Source: Rhodoferax sp. (lineage in GTDB: Bacteria > Pseudomonadota > Gammaproteobacteria > Burkholderiales > Burkholderiaceae). From it: a DNA stretch of 6,556 bases. A program made the position numbers and the translations under genes. The notes below the pieces were generated by a model. It searched no databases. It was not told the DNA's origin and saw only the letters and a program-made list of their open reading frames with translations. This document shows positions 1 through 5,634 of this stretch, piece by piece. How positions within the stretch are numbered: the first letter of the stretch is position 1; each line of letters begins with the position of its first letter. The stretch is taken from the NCBI GenBank assembly GCA_020048295.1, contig JAIFMT010000009.1, positions 1 through 6,556 on the forward strand, given 5' to 3'.

Positions 1-267
1 GAAATCGGTGACCAGCTCGACACCGTGAAAGTAGGCCGAAAACGCCCGGTCAAACTTGTCGTAATGCTTTTCGTCCTTGACCAGAGGGGCGCGGCTCAGG
101 GGGTAAAAATCCTCGATCTTGTAGCCTGATGGCGCGTTGTCGTCATCCGTCTGTGGCGTTTTCGGGCCGACCACGCCGAGTTTCAGCGCTTCGAGCAGGG
201 TCAGGAACTCCTTGACCGAGACCGGTAGCTTGGCTGCGCGCAGGGTGTAAAAAAAGTCAATCAGCAT
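1..267 (-). CDS. VWA domain-containing CoxE-like protein, N-terminal part (truncated by window edge)
   Basis: Reading leftwards from the ATG at 265-267, 89 codons stay open to the window edge. The protein begins MLIDFFYTLRAAKLPVSV, continues with KEFLTLLEAL, and later has VKDEKHYDKFDRAFSAYF. I recognise this N-terminus as that of bacterial VWA proteins of the CoxE-like group, which usually act with a MoxR-type AAA ATPase in assembling or maturing protein complexes. The VWA fold and its MIDAS metal site would lie beyond the edge and cannot be checked. The start was chosen because homologues as I remember them begin at this methionine. No purine-rich ribosome site precedes it, and only 9 bases separate it from the stop of vapC, so expression may depend on transcription and translation through vapBC. 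No ATPase gene lies directly upstream; it may be on the far side. Confidence 0.75.
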   Translation of the reverse strand, partial: MLIDFFYTLRAAKLPVSVKEFLTLLEALKLGVVGPKTPQTDDDNAPSGYKIEDFYPLSRAPLVKDEKHYDKFDRAFSAYFHGVELVTDF

Positions 268-276
268 GGTTTGCGT

Positions 277-702
277 CTAAAGCCAGTTTTCAACCCGAAG
301 GCCCGGCACGCGGGAAAACTCGCGCACGTTGTCGGTCACCAGTATCAGCTTGTGGTGCAGGGCTTCGGCGGCAATCCAGTTGTCATTGGGTCCAATGGGC
401 GTACCTAGCTGTTCCAGTTGAGCACGAAGCCGGGCATATTCAATGGCCACATGCCGGTTCACCGTCAGCATTTGGCAAGAGTGAATGATCTGGTCCAAAG
501 CCATTCTGCGGTAGGGTGCGCGGTCACCCTTGAGAAAACCGGTCTCCATTTCTCCCAGAACCACGGGTGAAAGAAATGTCTGGCCGGGTGTCAGTTCAGC
601 AAATCGTGTGACCAAGGCTGCCGTTGTACGCCTTTGCAAATGGCTCCAAATGTTGGTATCAATCAGATAATGTTGAAGTGAAAAGGACACGCCTGTCACC
701 AC
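277..702 (-). CDS. vapC: VapC-family PIN-domain toxin (ribonuclease)
   Basis: The 141-residue product has PIN-domain architecture, and VapC proteins of this size are Mg-dependent endoribonucleases that cut tRNA or rRNA when not bound by VapB. The expected acidic residues are present: D15 in YLIDTNIW, E51 in VLGEME, D107 in GPNDNWIAAEAL and D124 in LVTDNVREF. The closing motif, FSRVPGLRVENW, is also typical. The start is a GTG. GTG at 702 opens the longest form, but GTG at 697-699 is at least as likely: it overlaps the vapB TGA as GTGA and has GGAAG four bases upstream. The gene follows vapB and ends 9 bases before the VWA gene. GC over 301-660 is about 55% by hand count (199/360), against 60-68% in sampled lines of the GGDEF gene, consistent with acquisition. 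The target RNA cannot be told from sequence. Confidence 0.93.
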   Translation of the reverse strand: MVTGVSFSLQHYLIDTNIWSHLQRRTTAALVTRFAELTPGQTFLSPVVLGEMETGFLKGDRAPYRRMALDQIIHSCQMLTVNRHVAIEYARLRAQLEQLGTPIGPNDNWIAAEALHHKLILVTDNVREFSRVPGLRVENWL

Positions 703-926
703 ACTTCCACCGGCTCGACAGGACCTTCATCACCTAAGTCAAACGGCGCGTCAGGGATGATAGGCAGCTTGTCCAGAAACTCCTTCATGGTTTGCGGCGC
801 TTCCTTCAAGACAATTTCATCGCCCCGGCGCTCAATGGTGACGCGCTTGGACTTGAGCTGAAAGGCCTTGGGCAAACGAACCGCCTGGCTGTTGCCTGAC
901 ATGAAAACGGCAGCGGTGGCAGTCAT
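696..926 (-). CDS. vapB: VapB-family antitoxin with AbrB-like DNA-binding domain
   Basis: This 76-residue protein is the antitoxin partner of the following PIN toxin. Residues 5-40 form the swapped-hairpin AbrB/VapB domain, with the typical run FMSGNSQAVRLPKAF followed by VTIERRGDEIVL. The C-terminal half (about 45-76, rich in D, E and P) is the part expected to wrap around VapC and block its active site. In this family the dimer also binds its own promoter together with VapC. The ATG at 924-926 was chosen over an in-frame ATG 93 bases upstream because GAGGAG lies six bases before it (933-938) and the family motif starts shortly afterwards; the longer form adds 31 residues without family resemblance. 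The TGA at 696-698 overlaps the vapC start, so the two are translationally coupled. Confidence 0.93.
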   Translation of the reverse strand: MTATAAVFMSGNSQAVRLPKAFQLKSKRVTIERRGDEIVLKEAPQTMKEFLDKLPIIPDAPFDLGDEGPVEPVEVW

Positions 927-932
927 GGGATG

Positions 933-938
933 CTCCTC
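933..938 (-). promoter_or_regulatory. Ribosome binding site of vapB
   Basis: GAGGAG on the minus strand, six bases before the ATG at 924-926. It is the strongest Shine-Dalgarno match in the window and decides the vapB start in favour of the 76-residue form. Confidence 0.8.
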
Positions 939-941
939 AAA

Positions 942-963
942 ATTGCAATATACAAATTGTAAA
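942..963 (-). promoter_or_regulatory. Probable vapBC operator/promoter: two adjacent palindromes
   Basis: Just upstream of the vapB ribosome site are a perfect 8-base palindrome, ATTGCAAT (942-949), and one base later a perfect 11-base palindrome about a central base, TACAAATTGTA (951-961). On the minus strand the same AT-rich stretch offers TATATT (947-952) as a possible -10 and TTTACA (958-963) as a -35-like hexamer, but these two are not 17 bases apart, so the promoter itself is not resolved. VapB-VapC complexes usually bind palindromes overlapping their own promoter, so autoregulation here is a reasonable inference from position and symmetry. Confidence 0.45.
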
Positions 964-984
964 TGGCTGACCTTTTGCGGAGCA

Positions 985-1024
985 GAAAATTGGCCGCTTG
1001 CCCTCAGGGGGTTGAGCAATTTTC
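985..1024. repeat. Inverted repeat across the end of the phosphatase gene, possible terminator stem
   Basis: GAAAATTG at 985-992 and CAATTTTC at 1017-1024 are perfect 8-base reverse complements separated by 24 bases. The loop contains a smaller symmetric element, CCCTCAGGG (1001-1009). The right arm reaches into the stop codon of the phosphatase gene (TGA at 1023-1025). On the minus-strand RNA the distal arm is CAAUUUUC, giving a short U run but no long U tail, so it is at best a weak intrinsic terminator between the phosphatase and vapB. Confidence 0.3.
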
Positions 1025-1661
1025 AGGCAGTGGTTTCATCCAGACTGCCGCGTTCCAGATGCCCGGTATCGGCCCAGCCCACCAGTGTGAAGCCGTCGGG
1101 GGTCCAGAGCAGGCGGTTGATGGCGGCGTTGCCCAACTGCCAGGCGCGTGGCGCCTGCAACTCCTGGCCGGTGGCCAGGCGGTACAGGATGTCCATCACG
1201 CCACCGTGCGCCACCAGCACAATTTGCTCGCCCATGTGCTGTGCTGCCAGCGCATTCACGGTGTGCAGCACGCGCTCGCGCATGGTTGCCAGTGACTCGC
1301 CGCCGGGCGGGGCCCACAGCGGCTCGCGCTTGCGCCACTGCAGCGACAACGCTGGCCAGGTGGCCTCGATTTCGGCGTAGGTTTTGCCCTCAAATTCGCC
1401 AAAACCGCGCTCGCGCAGACCCACGCGGGCGCTCAAGGGGCAACCCGCCACGACGGCAATGGCCAAGGCGGTTTGCCAGGCGCGCAGCAGGTCGCTGGCA
1501 TAAATGGCCGCCACAGGCTCGTCAGTCAGCGCCTGCGCGACGCGGCCGGCCTGCCAAACACCAACCTCGTTGAGTGCCACGTCGAGCTGGCCCTGGATGC
1601 GGGTGTCCACGTTCCAGGCGGTTTCGCCGTGGCGAATGGCAATGATGCGGGTGGCTTGCAT
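1023..1661 (-). CDS. Histidine phosphatase family protein (phosphoglycerate mutase-like, GpmB-type)
   Basis: The 212-residue product belongs to branch 1 of the histidine phosphatase superfamily, soluble cytoplasmic enzymes that transfer phosphate through a phosphohistidine. The visible catalytic set is complete: IRHGET with R10 and nucleophile H11, R60 in YASDLLRAWQTA, acid/base E84 in LRERGFGEFEG, and H152 in LVAHGGVMD. Length is normal for the family, which includes GpmB-like mutases, CobC alpha-ribazole phosphatase and PspA-type phosphoserine phosphatases. The substrate cannot be assigned, and no cobalamin or serine genes are nearby. The ATG at 1659-1661 places RHGET at the usual distance from the N-terminus, although no clear Shine-Dalgarno precedes it. 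The gene stands apart from its neighbours, with 142 bases upstream (containing a dispersed repeat) and 96 downstream, so it is probably transcribed on its own. Confidence 0.9.
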   Translation of the reverse strand: MQATRIIAIRHGETAWNVDTRIQGQLDVALNEVGVWQAGRVAQALTDEPVAAIYASDLLRAWQTALAIAVVAGCPLSARVGLRERGFGEFEGKTYAEIEATWPALSLQWRKREPLWAPPGGESLATMRERVLHTVNALAAQHMGEQIVLVAHGGVMDILYRLATGQELQAPRAWQLGNAAINRLLWTPDGFTLVGWADTGHLERGSLDETTA

Positions 1662-1685
1662 GGCATGGACGGGTGTTGAAAACTG

Positions 1686-1741
1686 CTATTTTATAAATAG
1701 CTAGAAGCGCTTATTTAATAAGGGCTTGAGGCTCATTTGTT
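1686..1741 (-). repeat. Dispersed AT-rich 56-base element, intergenic copy (copy 1)
   Basis: This AT-rich block matches 6189-6244 at 40 of 56 positions without a gap and in the same orientation. It contains two potential hairpins: CTATTT/AAATAG arms around TAT (1686-1700), and ten-base arms AAGCGCTTAT/ATAAGGGCTT with one mismatch around TTA (1705-1727). From memory, elements built around such AGCGCTTAT...ATAAG cores recur between genes in Comamonadaceae; that memory has not been checked. Here it fills much of the 142-base gap between the GGDEF-EAL stop (1804) and the phosphatase start (1661). Nothing else was recognised in 1742-1803. Confidence 0.65.
1690..1718 (-). promoter_or_regulatory. 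Candidate promoter of the phosphatase gene inside the repeat (weak)
   Basis: On the minus strand TATAAA (1690-1695) could be a -10 box, with TTAAAT (1713-1718) 17 bases upstream as a poor -35 (3 of 6 consensus bases). Transcription would begin about 20 bases before the phosphatase ATG. A second -10-like hexamer, TATAAC (1739-1744), lies just upstream without a good -35. AT-rich repeat sequence yields such matches easily, so this is a suggestion only. Confidence 0.22.
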
Positions 1742-1803
1742 ATATGAATTGTAACGCATCTTGAAGCGCTGCGGGCAGGCTGGCGGGCCGTGATGGCGGT
1801 GGG

Positions 1804-4215
1804 CTAGCTGACGCGGGGAAGGCCGGCCATGAGTTGTTCAAGCGCCTGTGCCGGCAGCCCAGGTGCACACAAGTAACCTTGAAACGCCTCGCATCCCAGG
1901 CTGGCCAGGTAGTCGCGCTGGGCGGGTGTTTCGACCCCTTCGGCCACCACGCTAAGTTTCAGCCCGCGTGCCATGCCAATGGTGGCGCTGACGATGGCGC
2001 GGTCGCCCTCGTCGTCGGGCAGGCCCATGACAAATGAGCGGTCGATCTTGATTTTTGCAATCGGAAATTTTTTCAGGTAAGCCAGGCTGGAATACCCGGT
2101 GCCAAAGTCATCAATCGCCAGGGCCACACCAATGGCGGCCAGCGCATGCAGGCGGTTTAGCGCCTCCTGGGCGTCCTGGATCAGGATCGATTCGGTCAGC
2201 TCCAGTTCCAGCCACTGGGCAGCAAGGCCTGCAGACTTGAGCACGGTTGCTACCGTATCGACAAAATCGGCTTGCTGAAACTGCAGTGCCGAGACATTCA
2301 CCGAAACTGTCACCGGCGTGCCAGCCTGTTGCCAAAGCACCGCCTGGCGCACGGCCTCTTCGAGCACCCAGGTGCCGATGGTGGTGATGAAACCCGACTC
2401 TTCAGCCAGCGGGATGAACTGCGCTGGCGACACCTGTCCGAGTTCGGCATCAAACCAGCGGATCAGCGCTTCAACGCCCAGCAAGCGGCCATCGCAAAGC
2501 GAAATCTGCGGCTGGTAGTGCAGCTGGAACAGGCCTTGCTCCATGGCCAGCCGCATCGCATGGTCCATTTTGATGTGCGACAGCAGGTTGACGTTCATCT
2601 GCGGCTGGTAAAAGCGGAAACTGCCGCGGCCGCGCGCCTTGACCAGGTACATGGCCGTGTCGGCGCACTGAATCAGCGCATCGAGCGTTTTGCCATCTTC
2701 AGGGTACAGCGCCACGCCCATGCTGCAACCAACCGAAAACGTCATACCGTCAATCTGGAAGGCCTGGCTCATGGCATCCTGCAAGCGCCGCGCCAGCACT
2801 TCGGCGCCATGCGCGTCCACGTCCTGCACAAACACCACAAACTCATCGCCACCGAGCCGGCACAGCGTGTCCACATCGCGCAGGCAGCGTTTGAGCCGCT
2901 GCGCCACGTCGATCAGCACCTGGTCGCCAAAGGCGTGGCCCATCGAGTCGTTGATATTCTTGAAGCGGTCCAGGTCAATGAAAAAGACACCACACTCGGT
3001 GGCGTTGCGCTCGGCCAGGTGCAGGGCAAATTCGGTCCGCTGCGCCAGCAGCAAACGGTTGGGCAGGCCGGTCAGCGCGTCGCTGTAGGCCAATTGCTCG
3101 ATGCGCTTCTGTGCGGTCATCTCCTCGGTCAGATCGCGGAAAAAACCGATGCTGTGCGACACCTGGCCCAGGTCGTCGCGCAATAGCACCCACGAGGCTT
3201 GCACGGCACAGCCGGCCAGGGTATGCCGGCGCACCCACAGCTGGCCGCGCCAGAAACCGTGCTCATGCAGCGTGGCTTGCACGCCGGCAATGAACTGCGG
3301 GTCGTGCGGATCGTGAAAAAAGTCGCCCGGGCTGATGCCGGTCAGTTGGACCTGGGTCCGTTCCGTCAGGGCTTCGCACGCCGGGTTGACCGCCAGAATG
3401 ATGAAATCAGCGCCGGTGATAAAGATCGCTTCCAGGCTCGACTCAAACACCTTGGCGGCCAGCTTGAGCTGCGCCTGGTCGCGCAGGTTTTGCGTGATGT
3501 CACGAAACGAAAACACCCGCCCGGTGGGCTGACCGCGGCTGTATTGGGGACGGGAGACGCGCTCCAGCACGCGCCCGCTGCGCAGCACCAGCACGTCGCT
3601 GGTTTCCAGCAAGGGGTTGTCGCGAATGTGCTGCAGGCGCTGCAGGTAGCTCGTCACATCGCCGACCTGGCTGGCCAGGTGGGCGTGCAGCGCCGCATCG
3701 TCGCGCGTGAGCAGCAACGCTTCGGGCACTTCCCACAGGTTGGCAAAATGACGGTTGTAGTTGCGGATGTCGCCACCTGGATCGCTGACCAGAATGCCGT
3801 CAGCGGTCGATTCGAGCGTGGCGCGCAGTTCGGCAACACGTTTTTCAAGGTCGCGCTCAACGCTGCGCTGCTGGCGCAAGTCGCGGATGCTGACCAAAAA
3901 AATGGCCTGGCCGGGCTGTGGCCAGACCCGACTGACGCGGCGTTCCACCGCCACCGCTTCGCCGTCAGTGCCGCGCAGCAGTGTTTCGGAATGAATCTGA
4001 TCCACCAAACCGGCTGCCACGTCTTCCCAAAAAAACAGGTCTTCCGGGGTGGCCGTCAACTCGACGACCGGCTTGCCCAGCAGTTCGGCGCGGCTCAGGC
4101 CCAGCAGGTTGCAAGCGGCAGAGTTGACATCCAGAATGCGCAAATCGAGCGGGTTCACCAGCCAGACCGACTCCAGCAGCCCCTCAATCAAGGGATGCCA
4201 GGCGCTCAAAGTCAT
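1804..4215 (-). CDS. PAS-PAS-PAS-GGDEF-EAL cyclic di-GMP synthase/phosphodiesterase
   Basis: An 803-residue protein that senses a signal through PAS domains and turns over the second messenger cyclic di-GMP. Order: PAS 1 (about 5-115), a charged helical linker (115-135), PAS 2 (135-240), PAS 3 (255-365), GGDEF (370-540), EAL (548-800). No membrane segment is seen, so it should be cytoplasmic. The cyclase motif GGDEF (455-459) is intact, and RDVD (446-449) sits at the correct spacing for a product-binding I-site. In the EAL domain, E582 of EALIRW, N640 of SVNVS, E672/E675 of LELTES, D702-D703 of DDFGTGYSSL, K723, E759 and Q779 are all present, so hydrolysis to pGpG is predicted. The usual FSRPLP tail reads CAPGLP. 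GGAG (4223-4226) precedes the ATG by seven bases, and the ATG overlaps the upstream HD-GYP stop. The sensed ligand is unknown; no haem or flavin signature was recognised. Confidence 0.95.
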   Translation of the reverse strand: MTLSAWHPLIEGLLESVWLVNPLDLRILDVNSAACNLLGLSRAELLGKPVVELTATPEDLFFWEDVAAGLVDQIHSETLLRGTDGEAVAVERRVSRVWPQPGQAIFLVSIRDLRQQRSVERDLEKRVAELRATLESTADGILVSDPGGDIRNYNRHFANLWEVPEALLLTRDDAALHAHLASQVGDVTSYLQRLQHIRDNPLLETSDVLVLRSGRVLERVSRPQYSRGQPTGRVFSFRDITQNLRDQAQLKLAAKVFESSLEAIFITGADFIILAVNPACEALTERTQVQLTGISPGDFFHDPHDPQFIAGVQATLHEHGFWRGQLWVRRHTLAGCAVQASWVLLRDDLGQVSHSIGFFRDLTEEMTAQKRIEQLAYSDALTGLPNRLLLAQRTEFALHLAERNATECGVFFIDLDRFKNINDSMGHAFGDQVLIDVAQRLKRCLRDVDTLCRLGGDEFVVFVQDVDAHGAEVLARRLQDAMSQAFQIDGMTFSVGCSMGVALYPEDGKTLDALIQCADTAMYLVKARGRGSFRFYQPQMNVNLLSHIKMDHAMRLAMEQGLFQLHYQPQISLCDGRLLGVEALIRWFDAELGQVSPAQFIPLAEESGFITTIGTWVLEEAVRQAVLWQQAGTPVTVSVNVSALQFQQADFVDTVATVLKSAGLAAQWLELELTESILIQDAQEALNRLHALAAIGVALAIDDFGTGYSSLAYLKKFPIAKIKIDRSFVMGLPDDEGDRAIVSATIGMARGLKLSVVAEGVETPAQRDYLASLGCEAFQGYLCAPGLPAQALEQLMAGLPRVS

Positions 4216-4226
4216 GGCGCAGCTCC
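4212..4226 (-). promoter_or_regulatory. ATGA stop-start overlap with GGAG ribosome site, coupling the two cyclic di-GMP genes
   Basis: On the minus strand the HD-GYP stop TGA (4212-4214) shares bases with the next gene's ATG (4213-4215). GGAG at 4223-4226, inside the HD-GYP coding end, is the likely ribosome site seven bases upstream. This arrangement normally means translational coupling within one transcript. Confidence 0.75.
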
Positions 4227-5510
4227 GGCCAGCGTGGTGTCCACGGAGCGTTCGAAAAAGTAGCAGATGCGCTGGCGTGGCGACAGGTAATCCATCGCCG
4301 CGCGTGGCAAGCCCGCAGGTTTGAGGCTGCGCCGGATGCCTAGGTCAGGCATCGTTTCCAGGTCCAGAATCAGCGCTTCATGCTTCGACACCGTGGGGTC
4401 AAACACGATGACCCGGGGTTTCAGCGGTCGGGTCGAGTTGACCGACACCACCATCGCGTAACGTTCGTCCGCCAGTTGCACGACCGAACCCGGCGGATAC
4501 ACCCCCATCATGCGGATGAATGCGCCCAGCGCCACAGCATCAAAACGCGGTTTGAGTTGCGCAAATATCAGCGCCAGTGCCTCATGCGGGGTGATGGCGG
4601 CGGCTGGGCGACTGGGGTTGCACAGGTCTTCGTAGCGGTTGACCAGCGACAGGATCTTGGCCGGGCGCGACATGGCATCGCCGGTGATGCGCGCCGGGAA
4701 ACCACTGCCATCGACCATCTCGTGGTGTTGCGCGATGGCCTGCAGCACAGCGGGTGTCAGCCCCATGCGTTTGCCCAGCAACACACCTTGGGTCACATGA
4801 TCCTGGTAGGCTTTCTGCTCGGCGCTGGAGAAACTGTCTTCGGGCCAGCGTACCCGGTCTGGCAGTTGCGACTTGCCGATGTCGTGCAAAAACGCCGCCA
4901 GCCCCAGGTCAGCCATCTCGGCCGCGGGCAGTCCCATGTATTTTCCGAGTAACAGCGCAATCACACTGACGTTGACCGGGTGCATGGCCAACCGGTCGCC
5001 CATGCCATCAGACAGCAGCCGGATGGCGAGTTCTTCGACCCCGCTCAATTCGCTCACGAACCCATCCACCAGCGCTTTGCATTGTGTGGTGGCTTCCTGC
5101 GGCCGGGTCGCAATCAGCTCGACGGCCAGCTTGTACTGGCGCATGGTCTGGCCGAAGCGGCGCTCGCAGGCAATCAGGTCGCGCTGCTGGGTGCCCAGCA
5201 AAGCGCTGCGTTGTTTGCGCGCCTGCAGTTCCTGCTGTTGGGCGCGCTCACGGTCGATGGCGGCGGCACGCTGCGCGGCCGCACTGGCTGTTGCCACGTC
5301 GTCAGGGCTGCTGTCGGGTGGATCGCTCTTGCCCGGGACCCAGCGGACGTGCGACAAACCCAGCGCACGAAGGGTATCGATTTGCTTCGCGGAGGTAATC
5401 TTGAAGCTGCTGGTGGGAAACGGGTGCGCCATCCAGCCCAGCGCCAGCTCGACGAACATGCCCGGGCGTAGCAGCGCCACATCAATGCTTTCTGAGGGGA
5501 ATTCGTTCAT
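4212..5510 (-). CDS. DUF3391 and HD-GYP domain protein (putative cyclic di-GMP phosphodiesterase)
   Basis: From the ATG at 5508-5510 this is 432 residues. An N-terminal DUF3391 region (about 7-70) opens with IDVALLRPGMFVELALGWM. A charged, Ala/Gln-rich helix follows (76-115), then an HD-GYP domain (about 155-320) and a C-terminal extension containing FIRMMGVYPPGSVVQL and LSPRQRICYFFE. The visible HD-GYP residues are H177, HDIGK (209-213), H238, HH (262-263) and DGSGFP (267-272). HD-GYP enzymes cut cyclic di-GMP to GMP or pGpG at a metal centre. GYP reads GFP here, and an expected aspartate ligand is N291, so activity is uncertain. An ATG at 5555 would add 15 residues; I prefer 5510 because DUF3391 starts right after it and the extra codons (AGA, CCA, CTT) look non-coding. 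Neither start has a good ribosome site. It overlaps the GGDEF-EAL gene. Confidence 0.9.
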   Translation of the reverse strand: MNEFPSESIDVALLRPGMFVELALGWMAHPFPTSSFKITSAKQIDTLRALGLSHVRWVPGKSDPPDSSPDDVATASAAAQRAAAIDRERAQQQELQARKQRSALLGTQQRDLIACERRFGQTMRQYKLAVELIATRPQEATTQCKALVDGFVSELSGVEELAIRLLSDGMGDRLAMHPVNVSVIALLLGKYMGLPAAEMADLGLAAFLHDIGKSQLPDRVRWPEDSFSSAEQKAYQDHVTQGVLLGKRMGLTPAVLQAIAQHHEMVDGSGFPARITGDAMSRPAKILSLVNRYEDLCNPSRPAAAITPHEALALIFAQLKPRFDAVALGAFIRMMGVYPPGSVVQLADERYAMVVSVNSTRPLKPRVIVFDPTVSKHEALILDLETMPDLGIRRSLKPAGLPRAAMDYLSPRQRICYFFERSVDTTLAGAAP

Positions 5511-5574
5511 AAGTGGCAGAAAGTGTCTGTGGACCTGTGGATCACGCGAAATCATTCACGCGCGAGGATTGTCA

Positions 5575-5580
5575 ATCATA
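5575..5580 (-). promoter_or_regulatory. Candidate -10 box upstream of the HD-GYP gene (weak)
   Basis: The 124 bases between the HD-GYP ATG (5510) and the lipoprotein stop (5635) contain TATGAT on the minus strand at 5575-5580, one base from the -10 consensus, but without a recognisable -35 at 16-18 bases. A perfect TTGACA overlaps it at 5570-5575, but the matching -10 region (about 5547-5552) is poor. A separate promoter for the cyclic di-GMP pair is plausible from the gap size but not established. Confidence 0.2.
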
Positions 5581-5610
5581 CAAATGACAGCTGGCCCGGT
5601 GAGCGCGGCT

Positions 5611-5633
5611 ACACACGGCAGGCCCCGCTGTGT
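5611..5633. terminator. Hairpin just after the lipoprotein stop, possible weak terminator
   Basis: Bases 5611-5633 can fold with ACACA/TGTGT outer arms and a CGG/CCG inner stem, leaving one bulged base and a six-base loop. It begins immediately after the lipoprotein TAA (5635-5637). On the minus strand no T run follows, so it is not a standard intrinsic terminator in the direction of the genes. A short T run follows on the plus strand, where no gene is seen. It could instead protect the mRNA end. Confidence 0.25.
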
Positions 5634-5634
5634 T

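Noticed and set aside
927..1019. 31-residue N-terminal extension of VapB from an upstream ATG
   Set aside because: The extension has no family resemblance and runs through the probable operator; GAGGAG points to the ATG at 926.
1664..1666. An alternative ATG just upstream of the phosphatase start
   Set aside because: It is out of frame with the RHGET motif and leads to a short frame without similarity.
2272..4263. Two long plus-strand open frames (about 304 and 354 codons) antisense to the GGDEF-EAL gene
   Set aside because: Their translations show no domain resemblance, while the opposite strand encodes clear PAS, GGDEF and EAL motifs. Long antisense frames are expected from GC-rich codon use.
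5527..5541. Direct repeat CTGTGGA twice with period 8 upstream of the HD-GYP start
   Set aside because: Only seven bases and two copies; easily chance and without any other supporting feature.
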